A stretch of DNA of 57,305 nt from Anaerolineae bacterium (GCA_030950085.1 JAUZRW010000096.1:1-57305), one strand, 5' to 3'. Shown: positions 25,135 through 34,102, counted from the first letter of the stretch. A program made the numbers and translations. The notes: generated from the sequence alone by a model not told the origin.

Positions 25135-26097
25135 ATGGATGGCAAACAGAAGGCATTGGCATATAGTCGTGCCTATGATTTATTTGCACAACTGTATACT
25201 CATGGCTTGACTGATGACTTGAGACCCATCTTGGATTCGCTGTCGCTGCTTGAACAAGATTCAACAAGTGATTCTGAACAGCTTGCAGCACAACACTATC
25301 AGTTATTTGGGCGCAATGTCTTTCCTTATGAGTCGATTTTTCTAGGGACAGAGGGCTTACTGGGTGGGGAAGTGACCGAATCCGTTGCTGCTTTTTATCA
25401 TGAGGTTGGTTTTTCTGCGACAAGCCATGAGAACGCTGACCATATCGGCGTTGAATTCAGCCTGATGGCATTTTTGTGTGGCGCAGAGAGCGACGCGCTT
25501 GCTGATAAAGTGCCGCATCATGTGCAGCGTATGAGACACTTGCAACGCCGTTTTCTCGATGAACATTTGCTGCTATGGTTAGCATCTTGTGTCAAAGCAG
25601 TACAAGAACAGGGACAAGGCATTTACACAGACATAGCGACTCAATCACTTGCTTTAGTGCTAGAACACAGACAGCAACTAGGCGATGACTTGATGCTACC
25701 AACATCTGTTTTCGCCTTAGCCGATGTGCCGAACTTGCTAACAGATGAAAAAACCAGCTTGCGTGATATTGCCCATTACTTGCTGACTCCAGCATATACG
25801 GGCTTTTTCCTCAGTTCGGATGATATTAAGCGCCTCGGTGCTAAATTCCGTGTACCGCATGGTTTTGGCAATCGTCAGCAAATCCTCATTAATTTACTTC
25901 GCACTGCCGCAGACTATGATTTATTTGAGGCTGTCTTTGAGGAGTTCAGTATCATAGCGAAAAATTGGCTTCAATACTATGAAAACCTAATGTTACCACA
26001 GGCTATCAAAACGCCTTGGATGGCACGCTTATCGCACTCTATCACGACGCTTTCAGATTTGCGCCAAACAGCGATAGAGGCTAATACGGAAATCTAA
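25135..26097 (+). CDS. TorD/DmsD-family molybdoenzyme maturation chaperone
   Basis: An all-helical cytoplasmic chaperone of 320 residues that should hold the apo-molybdoenzyme until cofactor insertion. It shows the family's YxxFxxLY-like opening (YDLFAQLYTHG), the central YQLFGRNVFPYESIFLG segment and the DHIGVEFSLMAFLC helix that follows. The C-terminal extension of about 120 residues is longer than in typical TorD (about 200 residues) and reminds me of chaperones with an extra regulatory half. It starts six bases after the catalytic subunit gene, with AAGGAGG inside the end of that gene, so translation is coupled. A TTG at 25132 is an alternative start. Confidence 0.85.
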   Translation: MDGKQKALAYSRAYDLFAQLYTHGLTDDLRPILDSLSLLEQDSTSDSEQLAAQHYQLFGRNVFPYESIFLGTEGLLGGEVTESVAAFYHEVGFSATSHENADHIGVEFSLMAFLCGAESDALADKVPHHVQRMRHLQRRFLDEHLLLWLASCVKAVQEQGQGIYTDIATQSLALVLEHRQQLGDDLMLPTSVFALADVPNLLTDEKTSLRDIAHYLLTPAYTGFFLSSDDIKRLGAKFRVPHGFGNRQQILINLLRTAADYDLFEAVFEEFSIIAKNWLQYYENLMLPQAIKTPWMARLSHSITTLSDLRQTAIEANTEI

Positions 26098-26114
26098 ACA
26101 GGTGTATTTGCGTA

Positions 26115-26139
26115 TGGGCGTATGTCATCAATACGCCCA
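26115..26139. terminator. Bidirectional terminator between convergent genes
   Basis: TGGGCGTAT (26115-26123) and ATACGCCCA (26131-26139) form a perfect nine-pair stem with a seven-base loop, in the 59 bases between the convergent chaperone and acyl-CoA dehydrogenase genes. T-runs are lacking on both sides. Confidence 0.6.
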
Positions 26140-26156
26140 AGATTCGCAGGGTGAAT

Positions 26157-27329
26157 TTATAGCATCGTAAAAGTACCGGATTCAAATTCTTTGAGTACGT
26201 TACGCGCAATCACAAGATACTGAATTTCGTTTGTCCCTTCGCCGATTTGCATTAAACGCTGGTCACGATACATGCGTTCAACAGCATAGTCGCGGCTGTA
26301 GCCGGCACTGCCATGCACTTGTACAGCATCATAGCAAACTTTTTCGGCAACAAGACTCGCTTTTAACTTGGCAATAGAAGCAATTTTTGTAAACTTTTTG
26401 CCCTTATCTTTCATCCATGCCGCTTTATATATCAGTGTCCGAGCCGCTTCAATTTCCATTGCAGCATTGGCGATTTTCTCTTGAATCAACTGCTTTTTGG
26501 CAATCGGCTCACCAAAGGCGGTTCTATCCATAGCATATTTGACCATTTCTTCGTATGCCCCTTGTGCCAAACCCACACTTAATGCGCCAATACTGATGCG
26601 CCCATTATCGAGTGTTTGCATGGTTTGATAAAAACCGTTGCCTTCGTCTCCGAGAATATTACTCACGGGTACGCGAACATTATCGAATGTCAGCATGTGT
26701 GATTTGGAGGCATTTAAGCCCATTTTTTTCTCTGGTGGATGAATCGTGAAGCCCTCACGGTCTGTTTCGACCAGCATCATACTAAAACCGCGTGAGCCTG
26801 ATTCCGCATCCGTTCGCAATAAGACGGTCAAAACAGGCGACCATGCGACATTGGTAATCCATGCTTTTGTGCCATTGATAACCCATTCATCGCCATCACG
26901 AACCGCTTTTGTCTGTGCGCCATTCAACAAGTCAGACCCCGCTTGTGGTTCAGTCAATGCCAACGCCCCTAGAGTGTCGCCACTCGTTAGCATGGGTAGC
27001 CATTTTTCTTTCTGTGCGTCTGTTCCCCATGCCATAATGGGACCACAACCAAGACCGTTATGGGCGCTGATGGTTAAAGCTGTAGACCCACAGACACGCC
27101 CGATTTCTTCTACTGCAATTGCCGCGCCGAGAGTATCCATTTCGACTCCGCCAAATGCCTCCGATACTTGTAACCCCGTCAAGCCGAGCGAGGGCATTTT
27201 TTTAATTGCGTCCCAATTGAGTTCGCCTGTTTCATGGGCAATGTGGGCATGAGGTTTCAGTTCCTTCTCACAAAAATCTCGTACCGCCCGATGAAACATT
27301 TTCAGTTCGTCATTCAGTTCAAAATCCAT
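26157..27329 (-). CDS. Acyl-CoA dehydrogenase
   Basis: An FAD flavoprotein that introduces the alpha-beta double bond in acyl-CoA during fatty-acid or branched-chain amino-acid degradation, passing electrons to ETF. The N-terminal helical domain, the middle beta domain (LTEPQAGSDL, WVINGTKAWITN) and the C-terminal helical domain (GRISIGALSVGLAQGAYEEMVKYA, RMYRDQRLMQIGEGTNEIQ) are complete in 390 residues. The Glu in GEGTNE is the catalytic base of the short/medium-chain type. Chain-length preference is uncertain, though a branched-chain amino-acid dehydrogenase in the window suggests isovaleryl- or butyryl-type substrates. It is alone on its strand here. Confidence 0.94.
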   Translation of the reverse strand: MDFELNDELKMFHRAVRDFCEKELKPHAHIAHETGELNWDAIKKMPSLGLTGLQVSEAFGGVEMDTLGAAIAVEEIGRVCGSTALTISAHNGLGCGPIMAWGTDAQKEKWLPMLTSGDTLGALALTEPQAGSDLLNGAQTKAVRDGDEWVINGTKAWITNVAWSPVLTVLLRTDAESGSRGFSMMLVETDREGFTIHPPEKKMGLNASKSHMLTFDNVRVPVSNILGDEGNGFYQTMQTLDNGRISIGALSVGLAQGAYEEMVKYAMDRTAFGEPIAKKQLIQEKIANAAMEIEAARTLIYKAAWMKDKGKKFTKIASIAKLKASLVAEKVCYDAVQVHGSAGYSRDYAVERMYRDQRLMQIGEGTNEIQYLVIARNVLKEFESGTFTML

Positions 27330-27402
27330 TTTGTCCCTCTAGTTTATGATGTGTGATACACTAGATTATAACTTATGGATAGGCATTCTCTGAGAGACTT
27401 TT

Positions 27403-27954
27403 ATGGGGATTTTTGGGTCACGCTTTGGTATCACGCGCTATGAGGCAGATGAGTATTATCGAATTTCGCTGGATTTCTACAAGAAAAAGAACTTAGAAGA
27501 GGCAATGAATAATATCACCTATGCCATTGAACTGTATCCAAAACGGGCAGAATATCATGCGGCACGCGGATTTTTTCGCTTAGAAGATGGCTTGCCCAAT
27601 GAGGCAGAAGTCGATTTTGATGTGGCGCTCAAAACACATGGTTTTGATGTGTTGGCGAATTATGGTATGGGGGCGATTGCTTACGGACGTGAAGATTATG
27701 AACTTGCCCGTGATTATTTTACGAAAGCATGGGCAGCAAATCAGCAACGACCCGAAACACTATATTATCTTGCTATCACTGAACATCGCTTGAAGAATAA
27801 TACAAAAGCACTGGAATGGATGAATCAAACGGTGGCTGTTTACGCGCCCCTCATAGAAACCGATAAAGAAGCCCGTAAACGTCATCGCAATGCTCAACGC
27901 TGGATTCGAGAATTTACCAAGTTGGTAAAGAAAGAGCGCGAAAACGCTTCATGA
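27403..27954 (+). CDS. Tetratricopeptide-repeat protein
   Basis: A 183-residue soluble protein built of about four TPR units between residues 15 and 145 (EEAMNNITYAIELYPKRAEYH, NEAEVDFDVALKT, ELARDYFTKAWAANQQRPETL, TKALEWMNQTVAVY), with a basic C-terminal helix. TPRs mediate protein-protein contacts, and no enzymatic domain is attached. There is no signal peptide, so it is cytoplasmic. It is divergent from the acyl-CoA dehydrogenase gene. The partner cannot be inferred. Confidence 0.8.
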   Translation: MGIFGSRFGITRYEADEYYRISLDFYKKKNLEEAMNNITYAIELYPKRAEYHAARGFFRLEDGLPNEAEVDFDVALKTHGFDVLANYGMGAIAYGREDYELARDYFTKAWAANQQRPETLYYLAITEHRLKNNTKALEWMNQTVAVYAPLIETDKEARKRHRNAQRWIREFTKLVKKERENAS

Positions 27955-28037
27955 GCATTATTTTGTTATCAATGGCAGGGGCGCACGAATTTTTATAGGC
28001 GAATAGGAAGCGCACAAAGGCACTTCCTATAAAAAAC

Positions 28038-28382
28038 CTACTTGCGATACCAATCACTGCGTTGGAGGGGTAAGTGGGTGTCCGTGGGGTCATCATCCAA
28101 TTTGTAGAGTAATGTTTGATGCAAACCATGTGACCCAGATTCAAATAGCCAACGGGATGAGGCAAGATAAATACGCCACAAACGATAACCTGTTTTATCC
28201 AACATCTCGATTGCTTTTGGTTTCTGTGATTCGAGACGTTGTAACCAACTTTTCAGTGATAGCGCGTAGTGTTCGCGCAAATTTTCCACATCACGGATTT
28301 CAAAGCACGCTTTTTCTGCCTCCGATAAAATATAGTTAATCGGCTGAATATCCCCATCAGGAAATACATAATACTCGGCCAA
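28038..28382 (-). pseudogene. Remnant of cyclopropane-fatty-acyl-phospholipid synthase (C-terminal quarter)
   Basis: The 114 codons match only the end of Cfa-type methyltransferases: FPDGDIQPINYILSEAEKA, then FEIRDVENLREHYALSLKSW and a RLWRIYLASS motif. The SAM-binding part that should precede it is missing. Upstream the frame stays open for only about 15 more codons before a stop, and no genuine start codon or ribosome binding site is present (the frame opens at a TTG). A GTAGGG-type repeat lies immediately upstream, at the likely break point. I regard it as a decayed fragment rather than a functional gene. Confidence 0.7.
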
Positions 28383-28400
28383 AAAAGTTTTTCAGGTTTC

Positions 28401-28424
28401 GTAGGGGCTAGGCGTGCCTCACCC
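28401..28424 (+). repeat. GTAGGG-headed palindromic repeat, single unit
   Basis: The unit begins GTAGGGGC and folds through AGGC/GCCT with outer GGG/CCC. It is a degenerate relative of the units at 16060-16137 and 57085-57157 and sits at the broken 5' edge of the cfa remnant. Confidence 0.5.
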
Positions 28425-28493
28425 AATCATCAAGAATTAAATTGGTCATGTAATAGAGTAGTTTCTTGAATTCCAGTAATATTGTATGGCAAG

Positions 28494-28520
28494 AAAAAAG
28501 GACATATATTCTATATGCCC
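28494..28520 (-). terminator. Intrinsic terminator of rny
   Basis: Read on the minus strand, GGGCATATA, a three-base loop and TATATGTCC form a nine-pair stem with one wobble, followed directly by six T residues. It lies 24 bases past the rny stop, an ideal place for an intrinsic terminator of the recX-rny transcript. Confidence 0.85.
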
Positions 28521-28543
28521 TCATGATTTCAACACTATGACTG

Positions 28544-30154
28544 TTATTTCGCAAATTCGATTGCCCGTTTTTCACGAATGACATGGACTTTAATTTGTCC
28601 CGGATATTGCATTGTTTCTTCTATCTGGCGAGCAATATTACGCGAGAGTTCCATAGCACCCAAATCATCCACTTCATCTGGACGGACGATGATTCGCACC
28701 TCACGTCCGGCTTGTAGGGCATAACTTTGGTCTACTCCCTTGAAGCTGTTGGCAATCTCCTCAAGCGTTTTGACACGCTTGATATAACTCTCCAAACTTT
28801 CGCGGCGTGCGCCCGGACGAGCGCCAGAAATGGCATCAGCAGCTTCGACAATGTAGGCTTCGACACACGTTTTTTCAACTTCATGATGGTGGGCTGCCAC
28901 ACAGTTCACAACCGATTCATGAATGCCGTAACGCTTCAAAATGTCGGCACCAATGGTCGCATGTGTCCCTTCTGTGTTATGGTCAATCGCTTTGCCAAGG
29001 TCATGTAGCAAACCACCCGCTTTCGCAATCTGGACATCGGCATTTAGTTCATGTGCAATCATGGCTGCAAGGTGTGCCGTTTCAATGGCGTGGGCGTGCT
29101 GGTTTTGCCCATAACTGGTACGGAACTTCAATTGACCCAGCAATTTCAGAATTTCGGGGTGTAAGCCATGAATACCTGTTTCATAGGCTGCCCGTTCACC
29201 CTCTTCGCGGATGGTTGCATCGACTTCGGCGCGAGTATCTTCGACCAATTTTTCGATTCGGGCGGGATGAATACGCCCATCGGTGACGAGTTTCGCCATC
29301 GTCTTTTTGGCGATTTCACGCCGCACGGGGTCAAAACTGCTGATGGTGATGGCTTCCGGTGTATCATCAACAATCACATCAACACCTGTTGCTATCTCAA
29401 AGGAACGGATATTACGCCCGTTACGCCCGATGATACGTCCCTTCATATCATCACTAGGAAGTGGCACGACACTGACCGAAATTTCGCTAACGTGTTCGCT
29501 GGCAAGCCGTTGTACCGCCAGTGAGATAATATCTCGCGCACGTTTATCCGCTTCATCACGGGCTTCAGCCTCGACTTGGCGAATAATGCGTGCCATATCG
29601 TTACGCGCCTCCTGCTCGGCTGCCATGAGAACTTGTTCACGCGCTTCATCAATTGTCATTTGGGCGATGCGTTGCAGTTCTTCTAATTTTTCTTCTTCAT
29701 GATGCTTGAGTTCATTTTCTTTCTTATCGAGACGGCTCTGGCGCTTACTCAGTGCTTGCTCACGTTGTTCAATGCGTTCTTGCCGTTGGTCAATTTCGAT
29801 AGCTCGCTTGTCTAGCCCTTCACGCCGCCGTGATAAACCATCTTCTTCGCGGTCTAATTCTTTACGCCGCCGAACAATACTTTCATCCGCCTCATTCAGG
29901 CGATGACGAGCTTTTTTCTCTGCTACCTCAACAATGCTCTGAGCCTCTACATGCGCTCCATCAAGCATGTTACGGGCTTCATCACGCGCTTCAACAAGAG
30001 TGCTTTGACCCTCGATTTTCTGCTCTTCAAGCAAGGTTTCTCGCCCTAGAGTTTCTCCTTTTGCAGTCCCATTACGTTGCCCAACAATGAAACCGACAAC
30101 AATTGCAATCAAGCCCACCACAACTACAATGGCTATTACTAATCCAGTACCCAT
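28544..30154 (-). CDS. rny: Ribonuclease Y
   Basis: A membrane-anchored endoribonuclease that starts mRNA decay. One N-terminal helix (about 5-25) anchors it, a long charged coiled coil (about 30-210, many Glu/Arg heptads) follows, then a KH RNA-binding domain (GRIIGRNGRNIRSFE, about 235-300) and an HD metal-dependent domain with GGLLHDLGKAID and AAHHHEVE. At 536 residues it is a standard RNase Y. recX lies upstream on the same strand with a 121-base gap, so the two may be co-transcribed, ending at the intrinsic terminator downstream. Confidence 0.96.
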   Translation of the reverse strand: MGTGLVIAIVVVVGLIAIVVGFIVGQRNGTAKGETLGRETLLEEQKIEGQSTLVEARDEARNMLDGAHVEAQSIVEVAEKKARHRLNEADESIVRRRKELDREEDGLSRRREGLDKRAIEIDQRQERIEQREQALSKRQSRLDKKENELKHHEEEKLEELQRIAQMTIDEAREQVLMAAEQEARNDMARIIRQVEAEARDEADKRARDIISLAVQRLASEHVSEISVSVVPLPSDDMKGRIIGRNGRNIRSFEIATGVDVIVDDTPEAITISSFDPVRREIAKKTMAKLVTDGRIHPARIEKLVEDTRAEVDATIREEGERAAYETGIHGLHPEILKLLGQLKFRTSYGQNQHAHAIETAHLAAMIAHELNADVQIAKAGGLLHDLGKAIDHNTEGTHATIGADILKRYGIHESVVNCVAAHHHEVEKTCVEAYIVEAADAISGARPGARRESLESYIKRVKTLEEIANSFKGVDQSYALQAGREVRIIVRPDEVDDLGAMELSRNIARQIEETMQYPGQIKVHVIREKRAIEFAK

Positions 30155-30275
30155 AATATTCTATTATCCCGACAGCGCAAATTGCCTTACAAATAACTTG
30201 CGTTGTCAGTTCTCCTTTCATGGTATCATTTATTCTCGGTTGAATACCACCGCTTGCGATACCATCCGTCGCTGT

Positions 30276-30941
30276 TTAGTACCAATCAGACTCACCCTCT
30301 GCAAAGTAAGACAAATCATCATCGGTAATTTCTTGAATCAACTGATTGAGCGCATTATTCACAGCCTCATAGCCGAATCCACGACGTTGTAGAAAAGCTC
30401 CGATTTTCTTTTTGAATTCGCGTTGTGTTTTACCGCGCATTGACCGCACGCGCTTTTGTGCCGCTTCATAAGCCCCGTCAGATTCATTAACCAACTCGTC
30501 TAACAAGTCTTGAATCAGTGAATCTGAAATGCCTTTGTTGCGTAACTCATAGCTTAAAGCACGTCGTCCACGCGGTTTAAATCGGTTGCGGTCTTCTATC
30601 CAGAAGCGAGCAAATGCTCGGTCATCGAGATAACCCAACCGTTCTAGTTTTTCAATAGCCGTGTCTATGACCACATCATCAAATGATTTTTTCAGTAATC
30701 GTTGTCGAACTTCTTGTGTACTGCGCGGGCGATAAGCAAGCAATGTAGCAGCCGCATCAAAGGCTTTGGCTATTGCATCCTTCTGGCGTAATTCATCAAC
30801 TTCACTTTCAGAAAGCTGCTGCCCTTTTCGCAACATCGCAGCATCCATCTCATTGATACCAAAGGCAAATTCGCCATCAAGATAGACACTCACACGCGCT
30901 TTGTTCTTTTTTTGGCGTTCTAACAGCGTAATAGTTCGCAT
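30276..30941 (-). CDS. recX: Regulatory protein RecX
   Basis: RecX binds RecA filaments and limits recombinase activity. The 221-residue protein consists of three-helix repeats typical of the family: AAATLLAYRPRSTQEVRQRLLKK, then LERLGYLDDRAFARFWIEDR and GRRALSYELRNKGISDSLI. The N-terminal beta-rich section (ITLLERQKKNKARVSVYLDGEFAFGI) is found in longer RecX forms. recA is not adjacent. A strong hairpin (30964-30996) lies just upstream of the start and may form the end of its 5' leader. Confidence 0.93.
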   Translation of the reverse strand: MRTITLLERQKKNKARVSVYLDGEFAFGINEMDAAMLRKGQQLSESEVDELRQKDAIAKAFDAAATLLAYRPRSTQEVRQRLLKKSFDDVVIDTAIEKLERLGYLDDRAFARFWIEDRNRFKPRGRRALSYELRNKGISDSLIQDLLDELVNESDGAYEAAQKRVRSMRGKTQREFKKKIGAFLQRRGFGYEAVNNALNQLIQEITDDDLSYFAEGESDWY

Positions 30942-30963
30942 GGCAACTGCCCCGTAAACACAA

Positions 30964-30996
30964 ACAGCCGTTTTATCTTATGAGATAATCGGCTGT
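30964..30996. promoter_or_regulatory. Hairpin upstream of recX
   Basis: ACAGCCG (30964-30970) pairs with CGGCTGT (30990-30996), with inner TTATCT/AGATAA pairing around a four-base loop. It lies 23 bases before the recX start codon, inside its probable 5' leader. It could attenuate recX or end transcription from the other direction. Confidence 0.35.
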
Positions 30997-31483
30997 ACTG
31001 TTATCACAACACATAGTTAGAATCTGAATCAGGGGGAATCCCCTTTTGGACGATAAACTACTTATTTCTATCTGGAACATCAACAAATTTTGATATCAAT
31101 AGTATCCCGATTATAGATACAGACTGGCTTTGTTGTGCTGATAATTCATTTACCGTTTACCAAAATCGGGTTGCCATGGCTGAGGCAAAACCCGCTATTT
31201 CAAAGTGTCATCCGCCAAAAAAGCGGTTTGGTTCGCTTTTATGTATGTTGTGATTACAGCCGCATTACATTACTGATAAATCCGCAATAGTGCTGGTCAT
31301 TTTTCCTACAGCTTGTTCGGATTTTTTCTACATCAACCCTCGAATTGGGAGGGGATGGGTATCGCTTTGTTTTTATTTTAGCGATGGTTACTTTTTAGTT
31401 CCTTGCTAAAAACTTTATCCGAAAACGCGCTCAATAGCAAGTCCTCTCATTAATCTGATGCGATATTCCCAAAAGCAAAACGC
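30997..31483. other. Long non-coding gap with several small hairpins
   Basis: The 607-base divergent gap between recX and the next gene contains no open frame with a plausible start and ribosome binding site. Small hairpins can be read: GGGG/CCCC at 31033-31043, CGGGTT-GCC with GGC-AACCCG at 31167-31194, CCGC/GCGG near 31210, and ATCGCT/AGCGAT near 31351-31386. I recognise no known structured RNA in it. An unannotated small RNA is possible. Confidence 0.35.
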
Positions 31484-31512
31484 TTGTTAGCAATACAGCG
31501 TAGGGTTATAAT
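31484..31512 (+). promoter_or_regulatory. Sigma-70-type promoter
   Basis: TTGTTA (31484-31489), a 17-base spacer and a perfect TATAAT (31507-31512) lie 36 bases before the ATG of the NmrA-like dehydrogenase gene, which this promoter very probably drives. Confidence 0.65.
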
Positions 31513-31548
31513 CCGATACACTAACCACGCAGAGACGTACTAGACTAC

Positions 31549-32346
31549 ATGGCATCTGACAAACAAAATCGTGTGCTGGTCACAGGTGGCGGCACATATT
31601 TAGGTAGAAATATTGCATCGGCACTTTTAGCAGAAGGCGCAGACGTAACATTGATTCTGCGCGAGGGCAATCAACAGCGTTTGGGGGCTTTAGAACAGCG
31701 TGTGCGCTGGTATACGGCTGATATCTGGGATGTTGCTAGTCTTAAAGGACGAGCGCGAGGGCATGGTACGGTGATTCATACAGTGGGTAGTATGGTTGCC
31801 GACCCCACGCAGGGTTTCACTTATCATCGCTTGAATGTTGCCTCAGCACGAAATGCAGCCAGTATGTGCGTCAGTGATGGTGTCTCTCACCTCATTTTGA
31901 TGAGTGCCATAAATGCACCTTGGGTGAGCAGTAAATATGTCCAAGCGAAACGCGAGGCAGAAAATACCGTGAAGCGTATGGGCATTCAAGTATCAGTGAT
32001 TCGTGCGCCGATTACCTATATTCGTGGCACAAAACGCCCTGTTTTTTTCCAGATGATGTCGCTTTTAGGACGTATTCCGCCGCTATCGTGGCTCTACCTA
32101 GGACGGATTGCTCCCATGCCATTAGATATTCTTGCACGGGGAGTCTCACGGATTGCCCTCAGCCCAGCAGATGGTTATCGGAATTTTCATGCCCAAGATT
32201 TGCGGCGCTTAAATAAACGCCATGAAATTCGTGGTGATGTTGACACGATGCACACTTTCGCTGCACCTCAAAATGAAACTTTACCCTTTGAAACATTGGA
32301 TGAAGACACCCCCTTTGGTTGGATTCCCAGCGAATCGGATGATTAA
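31549..32346 (+). CDS. NAD(P)-binding extended/atypical SDR (NmrA / NDUFA9-like)
   Basis: A 265-residue Rossmann protein with the cofactor motif VLVTGGGTYLGRNIA near residue 8. It keeps HTVGSM where many atypical SDRs keep their active-site strand, and a SSKYVQAKREAE segment gives a Tyr-x3-Lys pair. The general layout matches nucleoside-diphosphate-sugar epimerase relatives of the complex I subunit NDUFA9 and of NmrA. Substrate and role are unknown. An Asp/Glu-rich tail ends the protein. A near-consensus promoter lies just upstream and a palindromic repeat just downstream. Confidence 0.8.
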   Translation: MASDKQNRVLVTGGGTYLGRNIASALLAEGADVTLILREGNQQRLGALEQRVRWYTADIWDVASLKGRARGHGTVIHTVGSMVADPTQGFTYHRLNVASARNAASMCVSDGVSHLILMSAINAPWVSSKYVQAKREAENTVKRMGIQVSVIRAPITYIRGTKRPVFFQMMSLLGRIPPLSWLYLGRIAPMPLDILARGVSRIALSPADGYRNFHAQDLRRLNKRHEIRGDVDTMHTFAAPQNETLPFETLDEDTPFGWIPSESDD

Positions 32347-32360
32347 ATACAGTCAAAAAA

Positions 32361-32401
32361 GGGGTCGCCTGTTCGGGAAGGTACATAGGCACTCCCCCTA
32401 C
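32361..32401 (-). repeat. GTAGGG-headed palindromic repeat (minus orientation)
   Basis: Read on the minus strand the unit begins GTAGGGGGAGTGCCT and ends AGGCGACCCC, giving an imperfect stem around a longer loop. It is a variant of the GTAGGG family found elsewhere in the window and lies just past the SDR gene's stop. Confidence 0.4.
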
Positions 32402-32525
32402 CAAGATTAGGTTTAGTGCAGAATATGAGTTAAAAATATTGCAATGGACTGATGGTTATCTTTATGAGTCTCCCGTATGTTTGCTAAAATACTTCTCTTA
32501 GCAAAATAAAATGAGAAGACAACCT

Positions 32526-33416
32526 ATGCCACACTATTCGATGATGCAAGTCGATGCTTTCACCAAGCAAGCCTTATCTGGTAATCCCTGTGCGATTGTA
32601 TTTGATGCTGACGACCTTTCAGCACAACAAATGCAATCTATCGCGCTGGAAATGAACTTATCCGAAACAGCCTTTGTCTTAAAATCAACGATAGCCGATT
32701 TTCGGGTTCGCTATTTCACACCCGCATCAGAAATTCCCTTTGCTGGTCATCCGACTGTTGCCACAATCCACGCCCTGATGGAAACTAATAAAATAGCATT
32801 TGAAGGTAGAAGCCACACTGTTCACTTAGAGATGAAAGTCGGTATTATCCCCGTCGATATTGTGCGGCAAGAAAACTCAACACTCATCATGATGACACAA
32901 AATCCGCCGCAATTTTTGGCAAAGTATTCCGCAGAAGATGTCATGCCTGTCATGGGGTTAACACCCGAAGATGCCCTTGAGGGCTATCCGATTCAAACAG
33001 TGAGTACAGGCACACCGCATTTGATGATTCCAGTCAAAACACTAGCGACACTCAAACACGCTGTATTGAATCACACAGATTATAGGACGTTACGTGATAA
33101 TAGTGATTTTTTTGGTGGACCACATCTGTTTTGTATAGCAGGCGTTACTGAAGCAGGAGATACCTTCGCACGGCATTTAGGGTTGCCGCCCGATACCCAC
33201 GAAGACCCCTTCACAGGTTCTTCAACGGGTTCAATGGCTTCTTATTTGTGGCATTATCGCTTACTGGAAAAACCACACTTCATTGCTGAACAAGGGCATT
33301 GGATGAATCGACCCGGTTCGGCTCAAGTTGAAATTATTGGTGAACGTGACCAAATTGAGGCTGTTCGGGTTGGCGGCGAGGCTGTTACGGTATTAAGCGG
33401 CACACTGTATATTTAG
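32526..33416 (+). CDS. PhzF-family isomerase
   Basis: A two-domain diaminopimelate-epimerase-fold protein of 296 residues. The N-terminal MQVDAFTKQALSGNPCAIV, the catalytic glutamate in MNLSETAFVL, the FTPASEIPFAGHPTVAT loop and the C-terminal EDPFTGSSTGSMASYLW are all hallmarks of PhzF/YddE proteins. True PhzF isomerises a phenazine precursor. No phenazine genes are present, so this is one of the many family members with unknown substrate. The ATG at 32526 is preferred because GAGAAG lies seven bases before it, while the ATG at 32511 has no binding site. The nitroreductase gene follows after 14 bases. Confidence 0.92.
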   Translation: MPHYSMMQVDAFTKQALSGNPCAIVFDADDLSAQQMQSIALEMNLSETAFVLKSTIADFRVRYFTPASEIPFAGHPTVATIHALMETNKIAFEGRSHTVHLEMKVGIIPVDIVRQENSTLIMMTQNPPQFLAKYSAEDVMPVMGLTPEDALEGYPIQTVSTGTPHLMIPVKTLATLKHAVLNHTDYRTLRDNSDFFGGPHLFCIAGVTEAGDTFARHLGLPPDTHEDPFTGSSTGSMASYLWHYRLLEKPHFIAEQGHWMNRPGSAQVEIIGERDQIEAVRVGGEAVTVLSGTLYI

Positions 33417-33430
33417 AATAGGACTTTCAT

Positions 33431-34102
33431 ATGGCACAGGCATACACATTTACGCCCCTCAATTTTGAACGCCTATCGCGTGAGGAGCAATTGCAACAAT
33501 CACACGATTTTTTTGATAGCATGAAACGGCGGCGAACCGTGCGCGAATATTCAACCGAGACTGTCCCGATTGAACTGATTCAGAATGCAGTTGCGACTGC
33601 CGGTACTGCGCCATCCGGTGCGAATCAACAGCCGTGGACATTTGTTGTCATCAGCAACCCTGAACTCAAGCGCAAGATTCGGGAAGCAGCAGAAATCGAA
33701 GAAAAAGACAGTTACGAGAATCGCATGAGTGATGAATGGCTAGAAGCACTCGCGCCACTCGGCACAGATTGGCACAAACCACATTTAGAAGATGCGCCCT
33801 ATCTGATTGTGATTTTCAAGCAAGCATTTGGTTTGCGTGCAGATGGCAGCAAACTCAAGCATTATTATGTTGATGAATCTGTGGGGATTGCGACGGGTTT
33901 ATTGTTGGCGAGTTTACATCAAGCAGGATTGGCAACACTTACCCATACGCCTAGCCCAATGAAGTTTTTAGCCGAAATTTTAGAGCGACCTGATAACGAA
34001 CGTGCTATTATGATTATTGCAGTCGGTTATCCGGCGGCTGATGCCGAAGTCCCCGACATCAGCAAAAAATCATTGCAAAAAATTATGGTGCATTTTGATT
34101 AA
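33431..34102 (+). CDS. Nitroreductase-family FMN oxidoreductase
   Basis: An FMN-dependent NAD(P)H oxidoreductase of 223 residues. RRRTVREYS (about 32-40) and TAPSGANQQPWTFVVI (about 58-73) contact FMN. VGIATGLLLASLHQAGLATL and the AVGYPAADAEVP tail are typical of the iodotyrosine-deiodinase/BluB-like side of the family. The substrate is unknown: nitroaromatics, quinones, enones or halogenated aromatics are possible. It starts 14 bases after the phzF-like gene, so the two probably form an operon. Confidence 0.9.
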   Translation: MAQAYTFTPLNFERLSREEQLQQSHDFFDSMKRRRTVREYSTETVPIELIQNAVATAGTAPSGANQQPWTFVVISNPELKRKIREAAEIEEKDSYENRMSDEWLEALAPLGTDWHKPHLEDAPYLIVIFKQAFGLRADGSKLKHYYVDESVGIATGLLLASLHQAGLATLTHTPSPMKFLAEILERPDNERAIMIIAVGYPAADAEVPDISKKSLQKIMVHFD

